A stretch of DNA of 64,000 nucleotides. Source: Megalobrama amblycephala. Lineage: Eukaryota; Chordata; Actinopteri; Cypriniformes; Xenocyprididae. Below, piece after piece: positions 23,086-34,561 of the stretch. The stretch is taken from positions 17,756,797 through 17,820,796 of the forward strand of contig NC_063058.1 in assembly GCF_018812025.1 (NCBI RefSeq). The letters are read 5' to 3'. A program made the position numbers and the translations under genes. Numbering within the stretch: the stretch's first letter is position 1; every line of letters begins with the position of its first letter. Below the pieces are notes generated by a model, which ran no database searches, was not told where the DNA came from, and saw nothing but the letters and a program-made list of their open reading frames with translations.

Positions 23086-24240
23086 TAAGGCCCAGTTTTT
23101 GCGTTTAAAAATGCTTGAATGCCGCGTTTTGCTGCAAAAGACATCTGTCTTGCGCATGTTTACATAGAAAAACAATGGAAAAGCAGTGCAGTGATGCAAA
23201 AACGAAACACGCAAGGCAGTTGAATGAAACAAGATCTAGACATATTTTAAAAGTTTTTTAGAACGCTGTGTCATGCGCAAGATGCCGCAAAAGACAAAAA
23301 ACGTGAACTCAATGGTTAAATACGTCCATCTAGTGCATGTTTACATAGAAAGTGACAAGCAGAGAAGTGGGATACAAAAATATGAGATGTAAGTATGTAA
23401 ACATGCGATACTAAATGGATGTCTTTAATGTTTAACAAGATTTCGAGACTCTTTAAATGTCAAGCATCAAAATGTTAAGCATCAAAGACATCCATTTAAT
23501 AATAAATGTATTATAATGACACCGAAGAACAATTAAAGTGCAAACTTTGCCATTCCGATGTGCAACATGGAACGCTAGAGCAACCTAGAATAACACAAAA
23601 CGTGTCACTCATATTGTTTTGAATGGGAGAAAGTGCAACGCGCAATATGGCAGAATAAGTCCCGCCTTCTAAATAAGAGCCAATCGCGGATTGGTAAAGT
23701 CATCGCGTCACTGCAGTGGCTGTTAGAAGCTCCGGTTCCTATAGAAACAGTCAGACGCACGCCTCCGAAACGAGGCAGAAGAGCCGCACATTTAGGACTG
23801 CGCATGCGCATTAGCTTAATCCAACCTGCAAAATACAGTTTTTTTGTCATGATTCGAGCGTTTAGAAACAAAATTTATGAGACAGTTGTTGTCAGATTTC
23901 ATTGGTGATTTCAAATATGAAATTAATCGAAAGCTTGGCAAACAGCTTTGGAGAATTTGATGTTTCCCCATTCAAAGAGATAGGAGCTGCACTTGAATGC
24001 CCGAGAGGCGTTTCAAAGATGGCCGCCGAGTGAAATGACTTGTCTTAAAGGGACTTTGCACTAGAGGCAGCATGGGGGTGCAATATTTGGAATGCCACAT
24101 CAGGCGCAAGATGCTTCAAAAGACGCGAGACATGAGTGCAATGGTTAAAGACGTCCGTCTAGCACATATTTACATTGAAAAAACAATGGAAAAGTAGGGC
24201 AGAGGAATGAAAAACGCGTTCAGTGTGAATGGCCCCTTAA
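23086..24240. mobile_element. Degraded element with GGCCC...GGGCC-type ends, nested host
   Basis: It begins TTAAGGCCCAGTTTTTGCG and ends AACGCGTTCAGTGTGAATGGCCCCTTAA. Internal motifs such as GCATGTTTACATAGAAAAAC recur several times inside and also in the element at 41700-42234, so the two are related. Copy 2 of dispersed repeat R sits in the middle. Confidence 0.55.
23595..24060 (-). repeat. Dispersed repeat R, copy 2 (nested)
   Basis: Inverse homologue of 16446-16868: GTCCCGCCTTCTAAATAAGA, GAAGCTCCGGTTCCTATAGA, then ATGGCCGCCGAGTGAA correspond block by block. It interrupts the element at 23086-24240. The open frames here in both strands have no product. Confidence 0.75.
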
Positions 24241-24265
24241 TCCTCTTACAACTTGACACGGTGTC

Positions 24266-24646
24266 TTAAAGGTTCTCTAAGCGATCCTGAGCGGAGTAAC
24301 TTCCTGTTGACGTTCGAAGTGTTGTCAAACAAAACAGAGGCTAGCTAGACCCTCCCTCCGTCTCCTCCTCCCCCTCCGCTCCGTGCTTCCTGAAACAGTC
24401 CTGAACGCGCATTTAAAATCATTCTTGTCGGTTATTGGCTGGAGCATGTTTATTATGATTCGTGGTCCAGGCTGCACCAGTTTGTTTTTATTGCCGTTTT
24501 CGGAGCTTGTGGCGACTACAGAGACCGCGTTTTTTTACAGTGTGTTCAGGGGACAGGCAGCTAGCGGATAGTGAGGAGATGTTTGCTGTATGTGACAAAA
24601 AATGTTTTGGCCTAAAAACGCATGACATCACTTAGAGCACCTTTAA
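24266..24646. mobile_element. MITE with TTAAAGGTTCTCTAAGCGAT ends
   Basis: The left end TTAAAGGTTCTCTAAGCGAT is matched in inverse at the right by ATCACTTAGAGCACCTTTAA, three mismatches in 20. It is flanked by TTAA. The interior is GC-richer than the surroundings (CTCCTCCTCCCCCTCC) and non-coding. Confidence 0.8.
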
Positions 24647-24939
24647 TAGTGTGGCGCTCATGTTAAACTCTAAGCAGCACAACAGTCAAAAGCATCCGTC
24701 TAGCTAGCGCATGTTTCCTTTAAAAAGCAACTTAGTGAAATGCAAAAACCGCCACAAGTGACTGATTTGAAACGATCTACAGGCAGCAAATCCAATGCCA
24801 CACAAATAAGGGTAGAATAAGCATAACACAATTGTATTGATAAAAATGTATTGATAAAAATTTTAACAAAAATGATCATCAATACATTTGGTATGTAATA
24901 AATTATACATATATTTCTGCCATGACAACTCTCAGAGTG

Positions 24940-25160
24940 CTTAGCATGGTATTTGATATGACAATGGTCTTGGCAGGATAGATCTCGTAGCAGATCTATA
25001 CAGGTGGAGCTGGGGAAGGTGGAGGGTTTCTGAAGCGTGCTGCAACTGCTACAGCAAATGCTGACCAATTATTTGAAGAATGGGCAGCGACCTCATTGGC
25101 TACTGCAAGCAGATTGAAGGACCTATAAGCCTGTGCCATCTAGAGTTTCATGACAGAACT
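24940..25160 (+). repeat. Dispersed repeat shared with 51592-51830
   Basis: The blocks GATCTATACAGGTGGAGCTG, GGAAGGTGGAGGGTTTC, and CTGTGCCATCTAGAGTTTCA recur in inverse order and orientation at 51592-51830. It is therefore an interspersed repeat, not unique DNA. Type unknown. Confidence 0.65.
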
Positions 25161-26621
25161 TTGTATTATCATCTATTTTTTTTTTTTTTTTTTAATCGCC
25201 TCATCTGCCATCTTGAAATTTTTAAAAATAATCTGAAGATGAGTTGATAAATTTATTTTAGGTAAAGTTTAAAGGATCAATTGACAGTATACTAGCATTT
25301 ATAGCGATGTCAGCACACCTGATATGAGGACAAGCTGATATTATGACAAGCCCTGAACACTTCCTCCGTTTTCCCAGAGCACCTGTGCCTGATGCCGAGC
25401 TCCGTCTGCGCTATAGGAACAGTCTCAAATTGAAAACACACAGGGTGGAGGAAAACTCAAGAGGCATTTAACAGGTTTTCAGCAGAACAAGTCGGGACAC
25501 CTGCTCTGGAAAAATGAAAACAAATTTACTTCCGCTTTACCTGTCACCTATTGTAATCTCAAATCAGAGCAGCTAATTTTAACCTGTTTGCAACTTGGCG
25601 GACAACAATGATGTCTTAGTGACTTAATAGTACTGTATTAAAAAACAGAGCTAAAGGCAAGAGACTGAGATTCTGAGGACTGTTTCACACAGCATGCTTT
25701 CAAGCCTCATGTTTTTGTATACTTCATGCCAAATATGAATAAATGGTTTGAAGGATTAGCTAATTGCTCTTGCATTAGGCGGGACATCCTTCATCTGACC
25801 CTGAGGTGAAGCAAATCAGTGCATGGTGACAGATGATGTGTTTATTGTGTTCAGGTAATCACATGCATTACATCTAATTGTGGTTTTAATCACACCTGAA
25901 CAAAGAATTTGGATATAGCTATTGTAAAGAAAAAAAATAACAGTTTTTTTATGCTAAATCCAATCATAAATTAACTCATGTAATCTGTCTGGTGAAACAA
26001 AACCAATCTTTTTCTCAGACTGCAAGTCAAAATGAACATTGCCGGATGCTCATTTTAACGCTCATGCATCCCATAATGTGAATCTCAGGAAGCAGATGGC
26101 TTTTCGCCCTTTCCTGCAAAATGTTTCCAAAATGCATTGACGAAAAAGAGGAAGAGAAACAAAGTGGGAGTGTGTGTGCAGGTTATTTTGAAAGAGAAAA
26201 CCAGAATTTCTCATTCAGTCTCTTGTTACACCTGGTTGTTGTTGGTTTTCTTTCCAAAGAACCTGCACACTCATGAGGTTATTTAGAGGGGAAAACTGTC
26301 AAGAGTTTTTAAACCTAACAGATTTTTTTCTTTGTTGTAATGCCTTGACCTTTTTTGTTTACCATGTCTGCAGTTTTGAACAGTCGCCTTTTATGCATAG
26401 ATTATATTGTTTTACTCTTGTCCCAAAACCCACTTTTAAACTTAAAATATGATTATCCATCATGAATGCATTACCTACATTACTTATATATGAATTATAA
26501 ATGAAATGTTAAGTATATAAATATACATTTAAATCATTAAAATCATTAAATTTATCATTTAAATCATTTATTAAATTTATTAATCATTAAATTATGCCAC
26601 AACAATTTTGCTTTTCTTATA
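25161..26621. other. Intergenic DNA, nothing recognised
   Basis: Mixed-composition DNA with no supported gene. At 26443-26520 the text AAAATATGATTA...CATCATGAATGCATTA resembles the start of the tandem units at 26972 and 27312, so it may be an older, decayed third unit. Confidence 0.4.
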
Positions 26622-26973
26622 GAGTTTTTGTCTTGTTTCTAGTCCAAAAAATCTAAAAATTCTCAAATCAAGTAACATTTTCTAGACAAGTAAAAATTAT
26701 TGTCTTGTTTTCAGAAAAAAATTAGTCAAAATTAAGTTCGTTTTTCCTTAAAACAAGCTAAATAATCTGCCAATGGGGTAAGCAAAATAATCTCATTTCA
26801 AACCGGAAAGAAGATTATTTTGCTTGTTTTAAGGAAAAACTCACTTAATTTTGACTTATTTTTCTGAAAACAAGACAATTTTTACTTGTCTAGAAAATGC
26901 TTCTTGATTTAAGATTTTTTTTTTTATATTTGGACTGGAAACAAGACAAAAAACAAGCATTTTTGCAGTGTAA
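26622..26973. mobile_element. Palindromic MITE (TCTTGTTTCTAGTCC type)
   Basis: An approximately 350-bp near-palindrome. TTGTCTTGTTTCTAGTCC, TTTTCTAGACAAGTAAAAAT and CCTTAAAACAAGC on the left are mirrored by GCTTGTTTTAAGG, ATTTTTACTTGTCTAGAAAA and GGACTGGAAACAAGACAA. It ends GCATTTTTGCAGTGTA. A common non-coding hairpin element of fish genomes. Confidence 0.82.
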
Positions 26974-27311
26974 AATATGATTAAGCATTATAAATACATT
27001 AATTATTACATTTAAAACTATAATCACATAAAGAGTAAAATAAATTATTTCAATATATATTGTGTGAAAATGATTTCAATAAAGAATTGTAAATTACATG
27101 TAAATTATACATTTTAATTATATAAATCTATGTCATTTCCAAATCAAGCTGTAATTTTGTTGAAATTATAGAAAGAATATTTTTTAATTATGTGTATTCA
27201 GGATATATAAAATGCTAGTTGTGAATTTAGCCTCAGCAAGACAAAGCAATTTTATTCCAAAAAAATGTATTTCCAAAATCATAATTTCCATCACAGAATG
27301 GTATTAAATAT
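26972..27311. repeat. Tandem duplication, unit 1 (empty site)
   Basis: A roughly 340-bp unit beginning AAAATATGATTAAGCAT and ending CATCACAGAATGGTATTAAA. The next unit (27312-28548) repeats it in order: AATAATTTCAATAT, GTGTGAAAATGATTT-like, AAATGCTAGTT, GAATTTAGCCT, and CATAATTTCCATCACAGAAT. This unit has no insertions and shows the pre-insertion sequence for two MITEs in its partner. Confidence 0.82.
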
Positions 27312-28548
27312 GAAAATATGATTAAGCATCATACATACATGAATTATAACATTTAAAGGTGCCCAAGAATGCTTTTTCACAAGATGTAATATAAGTCATA
27401 GGTGTCTCCTGAATGTGTCTGAAGTTTCAGCTCAAAATACCCCATAGATTTTTTTTAATTAATTTTTTTAACTGCCTATTTTGGGGCATCATTAACTATA
27501 CACTGATTTTGGCAGCGCGCGGCCCCTTTAATTCGCCTGCTCCCTGCCACATGAGCTCTCGATTATATTACAGCACATTTACAAAGTTCACACAGCTAAT
27601 ATAACCCTCAAATGGATCTTTACAAGATGTTCGTCATGCATGCTGTATGCATGCTTCGAATTATGTGAGTAAAGTATTTATTTTGATGTTTACGTTTGCT
27701 TCTGAATGAGTTTGAGGCTGTGCTCTGTGGCTAACGGCTAATGCTACACTGTTGGAGAGATTTATAAAGAATGAAGTTGTGTTTATGAATTATACAGACT
27801 GCACATGTTTAAAAATGAAAATAGCGACAGTAAGAAACGATGGTAACTTTAACCACATTTAACAGTACATTAGCAACATGCTAATGAAACATTTAGAAAG
27901 ACAGTTTACAAATATCACTAAAAATATCATGCTATCATGGATCATGTCAGTTATTATTGCTCCATCTGCCATTTTTCGCTGTTGTTCTTGCTTACCTAGT
28001 CTGTGCACAGATCCAGACGTTAATACTGCCTTTCCTTGTGTAATGCCTTAAACATGGGCTGGCATATATGCAAATATTGGGGGCATACATATTAATGTTC
28101 TCGACTGTTACGTAACAGTCAGTGTTATGTTGAGATCCGCGTGTTTTCTGGAAGTCTTTTAAACAAATGAGATTTACATAAGAAGAGGAAACAATGGGGT
28201 TTGAAACTCAATGTATGTCTTTTCCATGTACTGAACTCTTGTTATTTAACTATGCCAAAGTAAATTCAAATTTTGATTCTAGGGCACCTTTAAAACTGTA
28301 AACAGAGTGAAATTAATAATTTCAATATGTATTATGTGAAAATGATTTTATTAAATGTTTATAAATTCCATATTTTAATTATATTAAATATGTAATTTCC
28401 AATTAAGCTTAAATTTTGTTGAAATTTTTCAAAAATATTATTTTGTGTTTTGAGGAAACATAAAATGCTAGTTCTGAATTTAGCCTAATAGCAAGACAAA
28501 GGAGTCGGCTATTTTATTCAAAATCATAATTTCCATCACAGAATGGTA
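27312..28548. repeat. Tandem duplication, unit 2 carrying insertions
   Basis: Diverged copy of unit 1, split by the MITE at 27352-28294 and closed by a second MITE starting at 28549. Subtracting the first MITE leaves about 300 bp collinear with unit 1. Confidence 0.8.
27352..28294 (+). mobile_element. TTAA MITE, AGGTGCCC family, copy 1
   Basis: Ends TTTAAAGGTGCCCAAGAA and TCTAGGGCACCTTTAAA. It belongs with 30954-31850 (opposite orientation) and 40419-41420 (same orientation); all share GATGTAATATAAGTC near one end, CCAGACGTTAATACTGCC inside, and AACTCTTGTT near the other end. Compared with the empty unit 1 (CATTTAAAACTATA), the insertion duplicated TTAA. Confidence 0.9.
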
Positions 28549-28762
28549 TTAAAGGGTTAGTTCACCCAAAAATGTAAATTCTGTCATTAATTACTCACCC
28601 TCATGTCATTCCAAACCCATAAGAAAGGTAGTAAAGACATTGTTGCATTAAAAATATCTTAATTTGTGATCTGAAGATGAACGAAGGTTTTACGGGTGTG
28701 GAACGACATGAGGGTGAGTAATTAATGACAGAATTTTCATTTTTGGGTGAACTAACCCTTTA
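28549..28762. mobile_element. Fold-back element, TTAGTTCACCC family, short copy
   Basis: A 214-bp deletion derivative bounded by TTAAAGGGTTAGTTCACCC and its exact complement, lacking most of the interior seen in the 750-bp copies. It was inserted at the TTAA that is intact in unit 1 of the tandem duplication. Confidence 0.88.
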
Positions 28763-30595
28763 AACACAATACTTCATTAGAGATGTGCTGGAAATGACAG
28801 TGGTGGAAACAGAGGAAAGTAAGACTCACTTAAACACTGCTGTCAAAACCTTCATAGAGACGCCATAGACACCTTCAGGGGCGGAAGCTCACGCGCCTCA
28901 AGGAAGCGATCAATAATTAAGCCCTCTTAGCTTTTAAACAGGGTCTGGGCAGATGTTAACGTGTTCCTAACATATGCTGTCAGAGCCACTTCTGAGAACA
29001 GCAAGGAGACAAATTACATCCGGAATGAAGCCCCCAGACTAACACATCCCTTCAGGGCGGATCACCTCTCATCTGTCCGACCCAAACAACTACATGAAAA
29101 CTGACCTTCGACCAAATAAAAGCCCCTATAAACACAACATAGCATGTTGGCCTGAAGGTATCTGCTGAATTTATGCACTTCTGTTAGGCCTTCAGGCAAA
29201 ACATTGACAAAAAGCTAAATGATCTGGAAACCTCGGGAAACTGGATCATATTGGAATGAGTCAGAGTTAAATTCATCGTAAATGTTTGATTCTTTTCTTG
29301 TGGCTTTCATTTTCATTTAACCAAAACAAGGTGACTGCAAGATGCAAATACATCCTAGGATCAAAGCGGATTTTCCCCTTCCCACGCGTTGTCATCACAA
29401 ACAATATCTTTAATGGGTTTCTCGTGATGAAATATAAATGGTGCGTCACATTAACGAGCGCATTAGAGGGGAGGAAGTTCAAACGGACCTCTGTGTGCAT
29501 TCAGGTTTCAGAGGAGCAGCAAACCTTACGGCTTTGATCCTGAACTAGAGACTTTCAGCCATTACAAGGTCATGAAGGTTCATTCAAAGCATTCCTCGAC
29601 TTAATAGGTCACTACGCTAATAGATTATGTGGAGATGGGTGGGAGCGGGTTGACACAGGTATGCAGTGTCTCACAGGGGTTGTGACACTCAGAGCACAGA
29701 AAGCAAAGGCCCTTATGTTCATGCAATGTACTATGGAAGAATTACTTAGCAAATACATTCGACAATTCTTAAAAAAAAAAAAAAATTTCCACTGCTAAAA
29801 TATATAGGTTTGGCATTTCACAGTGCAACAGTCAGCTTGCAGACATAAAAATCCCAGTATTTTACCCCAATAGAGCTCATATGTTTCAAACTTCTTATAT
29901 ATCATACGTAAGGAATAACTGACGACGGGCTGTTGAATTATCATATTACTCAGGTGTGCATCATTTTCTAATAATTCAACAGACCGGAGTCAATTATTAC
30001 ATTTACACTACGGTTACCACACCTCAAAACATTGTTCAGATGTATTTCAAGACATTTGTCACTGTTTTTATGCTTAAAATGCTCTTATGTGTAGGACTCA
30101 TTTCTTACGCATATCATCCCACGCCTCCATTGCTAATTCCAAAATGTCATTTTAGAGCTAGTAACGGAGGCTTGAGGTTTGATAGAGTATGTGAATTACT
30201 TGAGTCTGTGCGTCTCTCAACAGTGTTTCAGGAGCGGCGTCTCTACTAAATAATAGAGAAACTGTAAATTTATCTGCTTCAAGAACAGCGGCGTTATTAC
30301 CTTGCTAGTGATAAACGTCATGTGGCTTAAGTTGCTCAATTCTTTGACTCATAAAATCGCCAGAGCAGTGCTGACAACATGTTTCTGTGCGAGTGAGTGT
30401 GTGTCCAAAGTGTATATGTGTATTTGAATGGGAGAGAGAGCGGAAGAAATGTGTGTGATTTCTGTACATAACAAAAAAAAACATGGAAATAATTTGTCGT
30501 TTTTATTCTATTGTTTACTATAATTATTTGCTTTGTCAGTGTTGGAGATTTCAAATAAAAGCTTCTACTCAAAGAATCCCAAAGGAGGAAAAACA
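28763..30595. other. Intergenic DNA, nothing recognised
   Basis: Apparently low-repeat sequence with several short open frames and no recognisable product, splice pattern or repeat termini. Confidence 0.45.
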
Positions 30596-30772
30596 GTATT
30601 ACATTGTCAAGAAAAATATTAAACAGCACAACTGTTCTTCAACATTGATAATAATAAATAATGTTTCTTGCACAGCATAACAGCATATTAGAATGATTTC
30701 TGAAGGATCATGTGACACTGAAGCCTGGAGTAATGATGCTGAAAATTCAGCTCTGCATCACAAAAATAAATT

Positions 30773-30803
<31 letters not shown>
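30596..30803 (+). repeat. Dispersed fish repeat with poly(A) tail
   Basis: Contains the text CAGCATATTAGAATGATTTC, GGATCATGTGACACTGAAG and GTAATGATGCTGAAAATTCA, which I recognise as a very widespread fish interspersed repeat, ending in about 28 A residues. The A-tail suggests retroposition. The exact family name is not recalled. An open frame running through the A-tail is not a gene. Confidence 0.6.
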
Positions 30804-30953
30804 CAGAAAATCCTACTGACCCTAAACATTTGGATGGCAATATATGTTCATGTTTATATTAATATTTCTGAATAAATATAAAATAGATTTATTTTATACC
30901 TATGACCAATGACAATATATGAAGTTTTATATTGTACCATCATTTTTTTTTAA

Positions 30954-31850
30954 TTAAAGGTGCCCTAGAATTAAAATTTGAATTTATCTTGGCATAGTTG
31001 AATAACAAGAGTTCAGTACATGGAAATGACATACAGTGAGTCTCAAACTCCGTTGTTTCCTCCTGCTTATATAAATCTCATTTGTTTAAAAGACCTCCGA
31101 AGAACAGGCGAATCTCAACATAATCTCATCTGTTACACAACAGTCTGGATCATTAATATGTATGACCCCAATATTTGCATATGTCAGCTCATGTTCAAGG
31201 CATTACACAAGGGCAGCCAGTATTAACGTCTGGATCTGTGCACAGCTGAATCATCAGACTAGGTAAGCAAGTAAGAACAATAGCGAAAAATGGCAGATGG
31301 AGCAATAATAACTGACATGATCCATGATATCATGATATTTTTAGTGATATTTGTAAATTGTCTTTCTAAATGTTTCGTTAGCATCGTTTCTTACTGTATT
31401 CACGGAGACAAGACTGTCCTTATTTTCATTTTTAAACACTTGCAGTCTGTATCATTCATAAACACAACTTCATTCTTTATAAATCTCTCCAACAGTGTAG
31501 CATTAGCCGTTAGCCACAGAGCACTGTAAACTCATTCAGAATCACATGTAAACATCCAAATAAACACTGTACTTACGCGATTAGACATGCTGCATGACGA
31601 ACACTTTGTAAAGATCCATTTTGAGGGTTATATTAGCTGTGTGAACTTTGTTTATGCTGTTAAAGGCAAGCGCGAGCTCCGTGGGCGGGGAGCGTGAGCA
31701 TTTAAAGGGGCCGCAGCCTAAATCGGCTCATATTTAATGATGCCCCAAAATAGGCAGTTAAAAAGCTGAGCTGAAACTTCACAGACACATTCAGGGGACA
31801 CCTTAGACTTATATTACATCTTTTAAAAAGACGTTCTACGGCACCTTTAA
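30954..31850 (-). mobile_element. TTAA MITE, AGGTGCCC family, copy 2
   Basis: The ends TTAAAGGTGCCCTAGAATT and ACGGCACCTTTAA are flanked by TTAA. It runs opposite to copies 1 and 3 and is similar to them along its length. A 68-codon open frame (31020-31226) is also open in copy 3 but broken in copy 1, so it is not taken as a gene. Confidence 0.88.
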
Positions 31851-32019
31851 ATACTTATTGAGCCATTCGCAGTGCTTTATGGAATTATAGTTCATTCCCT
31901 AATATTATTTTTTTGCTTCAAATCAATGTTGTGACTCATCTCAGAGCTGGTTGGACTAGTTAAAAGCTTATAGTCATGACTGAGAAATTTTGGGAAAATA
32001 TGGGAAAAATGGGAAAATA
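31851..32019. other. Short spacer, nothing recognised
   Basis: Spacer between a MITE and the degenerate minisatellite. Confidence 0.4.
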
Positions 32020-32255
32020 TGAAACCACCTAGCAACCAACCCTAACCCTACCCACCTAGCAATCTCTTAAAACACCCAAGAATACCCTAGCAACAACCTA
32101 GTAACCAGCCAGAACACCATAACAACCACAAAGCAGCCACTTAGAACAACCTAGCAACCCTCTAGAACACAATTAACCATAACAATACACTAACAAAACT
32201 CAAAACACCTTAGCAACTGCAGAGCAATGCCCCGACAACCACCCACAACACTCCA
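32020..32255. repeat. Degenerate CCTAGCAACC minisatellite
   Basis: About 235 bp built on imperfect repeats of CCTAGCAAC(C/A) alternating with AGAACACC/AAAACACC, with units of roughly 20-30 bp and much decay. This CTAGCAACC-type minisatellite is common in fish. Confidence 0.75.
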
Positions 32256-33240
32256 ATTATGAGCTTCACATGAAAAGCACCAAAAACATTCTCTGCTGAA
32301 AATTTGATCTAATGCTCGTGTTTAGTTTTAAATTGCAGTAAACCATAACGGCACCATAAAAACCTTTTCAGCAGTAGTCAGTGACTAATATTCAGTTTAA
32401 AGTTAATTTGAGTCATTAAAGAAGCTTTGAATGGGTTAAGAACTGAAATGCTGGCTCTTCTCCAAGCCTCCAACTTTATTTGAGGTGAAGTCAACCGGTG
32501 AAAGTGCGAGGTCTGTGTGACAAAATCTAACAAGACTAATGATAAGACTATCTCGGGATAATCAATCAGCTTTTCACGCAACCAATGTGTGAATAAAGCC
32601 CTTCCTAAGCTGCTCTTCATGATGATTTAGCAGTAAGACATGTTGAGAACGGCAAACAATTACAAATTCACCTTGCCATTGATGTCAAAACGTGTGTGAA
32701 TGTAAAGCGCTTGAGGACTGAATCTATATGCTCACTTGCAAACAGAAAAAGGCCTTCGAGGGGTTTGAGTGAGGCATTTCAGAGAAAAACAGAAACCGGC
32801 TCCTCCACTGTTACATGACATCAGTGCATGGCTCGTTCGCATGTGGCGCTGTGTATTTGAAACCTACACCTCAGATAATTACAGGGCCGTGACGCTCAGA
32901 CACTTTATGACACACCCACGCAAAAGCACACACGCTCTCACACTCTTCAAAAAACAAAACAAAGTTGTTGTCTCTCGTCACTGTACTCCTACTACCAACC
33001 TCTTACCAGAGGAGGTCGTGGATCTACAGCAGAGAGGCCTGTGGTACACAATGTGGTACACACTGTTCATTTAGTCTCTAATGAGCAAGCTTTCACTGAA
33101 ATATACACAATATTAAATTGACAATAATCCTTGATTTGACTGGAATATTCAAATATTCAATACTCAGACATTCAAAACAATCATCTTTGATGCTCTGAAG
33201 TAGGATCATTGCTGTTATGCAGTACCTTTTGAACTCCTGT
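32256..33240. other. Intergenic DNA, nothing recognised
   Basis: No supported gene or element termini. Confidence 0.4.
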
Positions 33241-33260
33241 AAAAAAAAAAAAAAAAAAAA

Positions 33261-33347
<87 letters not shown>
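33241..33347. repeat. Poly(A) run followed by (TA)n
   Basis: 24 A residues followed by about 83 bp of pure TA. The A-run may mark the 3' end of a retroposon, but the upstream sequence is not recognisable as one. Confidence 0.95.
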
Positions 33348-33348
<1 letters not shown>

Positions 33349-34211
33349 GAGTCCGTAGGCCGTCCCATTCAGCATTTTAACGCTCTGAAGTGTGCTCAGC
33401 AGCGCCCCCTTTGTACCCTTGAAGCGGTCTTCCGCGAAGCCCGCATAAGATGCAGGCTCCGCACACTTTAACTACCCAGGAATCCTTGCGAAATGCCAAT
33501 CAGACAACGGATGGGAGGAGATTTCGCTCAAGAACAAAAGATGACATGGCTGAGAAGAAAATATTTAAGTGTAGGTATCATTACGGTTTTTATGACCTAG
33601 GTGTACATTTTACCAGTTGTTACCTACAGTTTATACAAACATTATGGTCATTGACCAGTGGTTGATATCTCAAACATAATAATAGCACGTTGAATAATAC
33701 GATCGCATTATGATTCATTAAATAAATAGAACCGAATGTCAGGGCTTTGCTGAGTCATATGTAAACCTAGTATTTATATTTAAACCTGTAAATTCATCTG
33801 AAACTCACGCACATGTTTATTATGTGTTAAAATTGTAATCTTAGTTCAAATGGAACATTATGTACTATAACAACTGTATACATTATTTAAATAAGCATGT
33901 ATATATTGTCTAATGCCCAGGTGGCATAAGCAAAAGCAGACTGTGTAGCTGACATGGAGATAGGAATATTTTGCAAAAGAAAAGAAACCTGTTCTTGATG
34001 CTAAATATTATCCCCGAACCTGCAGCTCCTGTCAAAAAACAACCAGACCGTTATTTCCGGCGTGATGATCGAGTCTGTCCCAAAAATACCTCTCAATGCG
34101 CCCTCGTGGACTCGCGCCAAGGGCCCTATAGGTCTGCACTACATGACATCACCAAAGTGTGGACTCTGGGGAAGTCCACAAGTCCGGAGTGTGCCATTTG
34201 GGAAAGGGCCA
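33348..34211. other. Intergenic DNA, nothing recognised
   Basis: The short open frames here lack any recognisable motif. GCAGCGCCCCCTTTG at 33399 is an isolated CTCF-like half match only. Confidence 0.35.
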
Positions 34212-34375
34212 TATAGCGCCGTTGTGTTTCGGGCAACCTGAGTTTGAGTCCCGGCTCATGGACCTTTCCTGATCCCGTTTCTCTTTTCCACTTCGGTTCC
34301 TGTCTGCTTAATGTCCTATCATAAAGGCAAAAACGGCAAAAATTAATCTTTAAAAAAAAATATCCAAAAACCACT
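34212..34375 (+). mobile_element. Truncated tRNA-derived SINE
   Basis: Contains GGGCAACCTGAGTTTGAGTC followed by CCGGCTCATGGACCTTTCC and CACTTCGGTTCCTGTCTG, the tRNA-related B-box portion (GTTTGAGTCC) and body of a zebrafish/carp SINE, ending near GCAAAAACGG. The 5' A-box part is missing. Family named by resemblance only. Confidence 0.6.
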
Positions 34376-34561
34376 AGAACAATGTTATATATTTTGTTGA
34401 CTTGTGTACTTACATTATCCCAAATTTTTCCAACAATGTTTAAATCAAGAGAAATCAGCAATTTTAACCAGTGTAATGGCCCATGTCAATGAAGTCATAT
34501 CCACGTTACCCCCGATTTCCGGTTTTACTTCCATGGAAACCATGGAAACACCAAAGATGCT

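Noticed and set aside
31020..31226. A 68-aa open frame also open in the MITE copy at 41148-41354
   Set aside because: The third family copy (27352-28294) has a one-base deletion leading to an early stop, so the frame is not maintained. No known domain.
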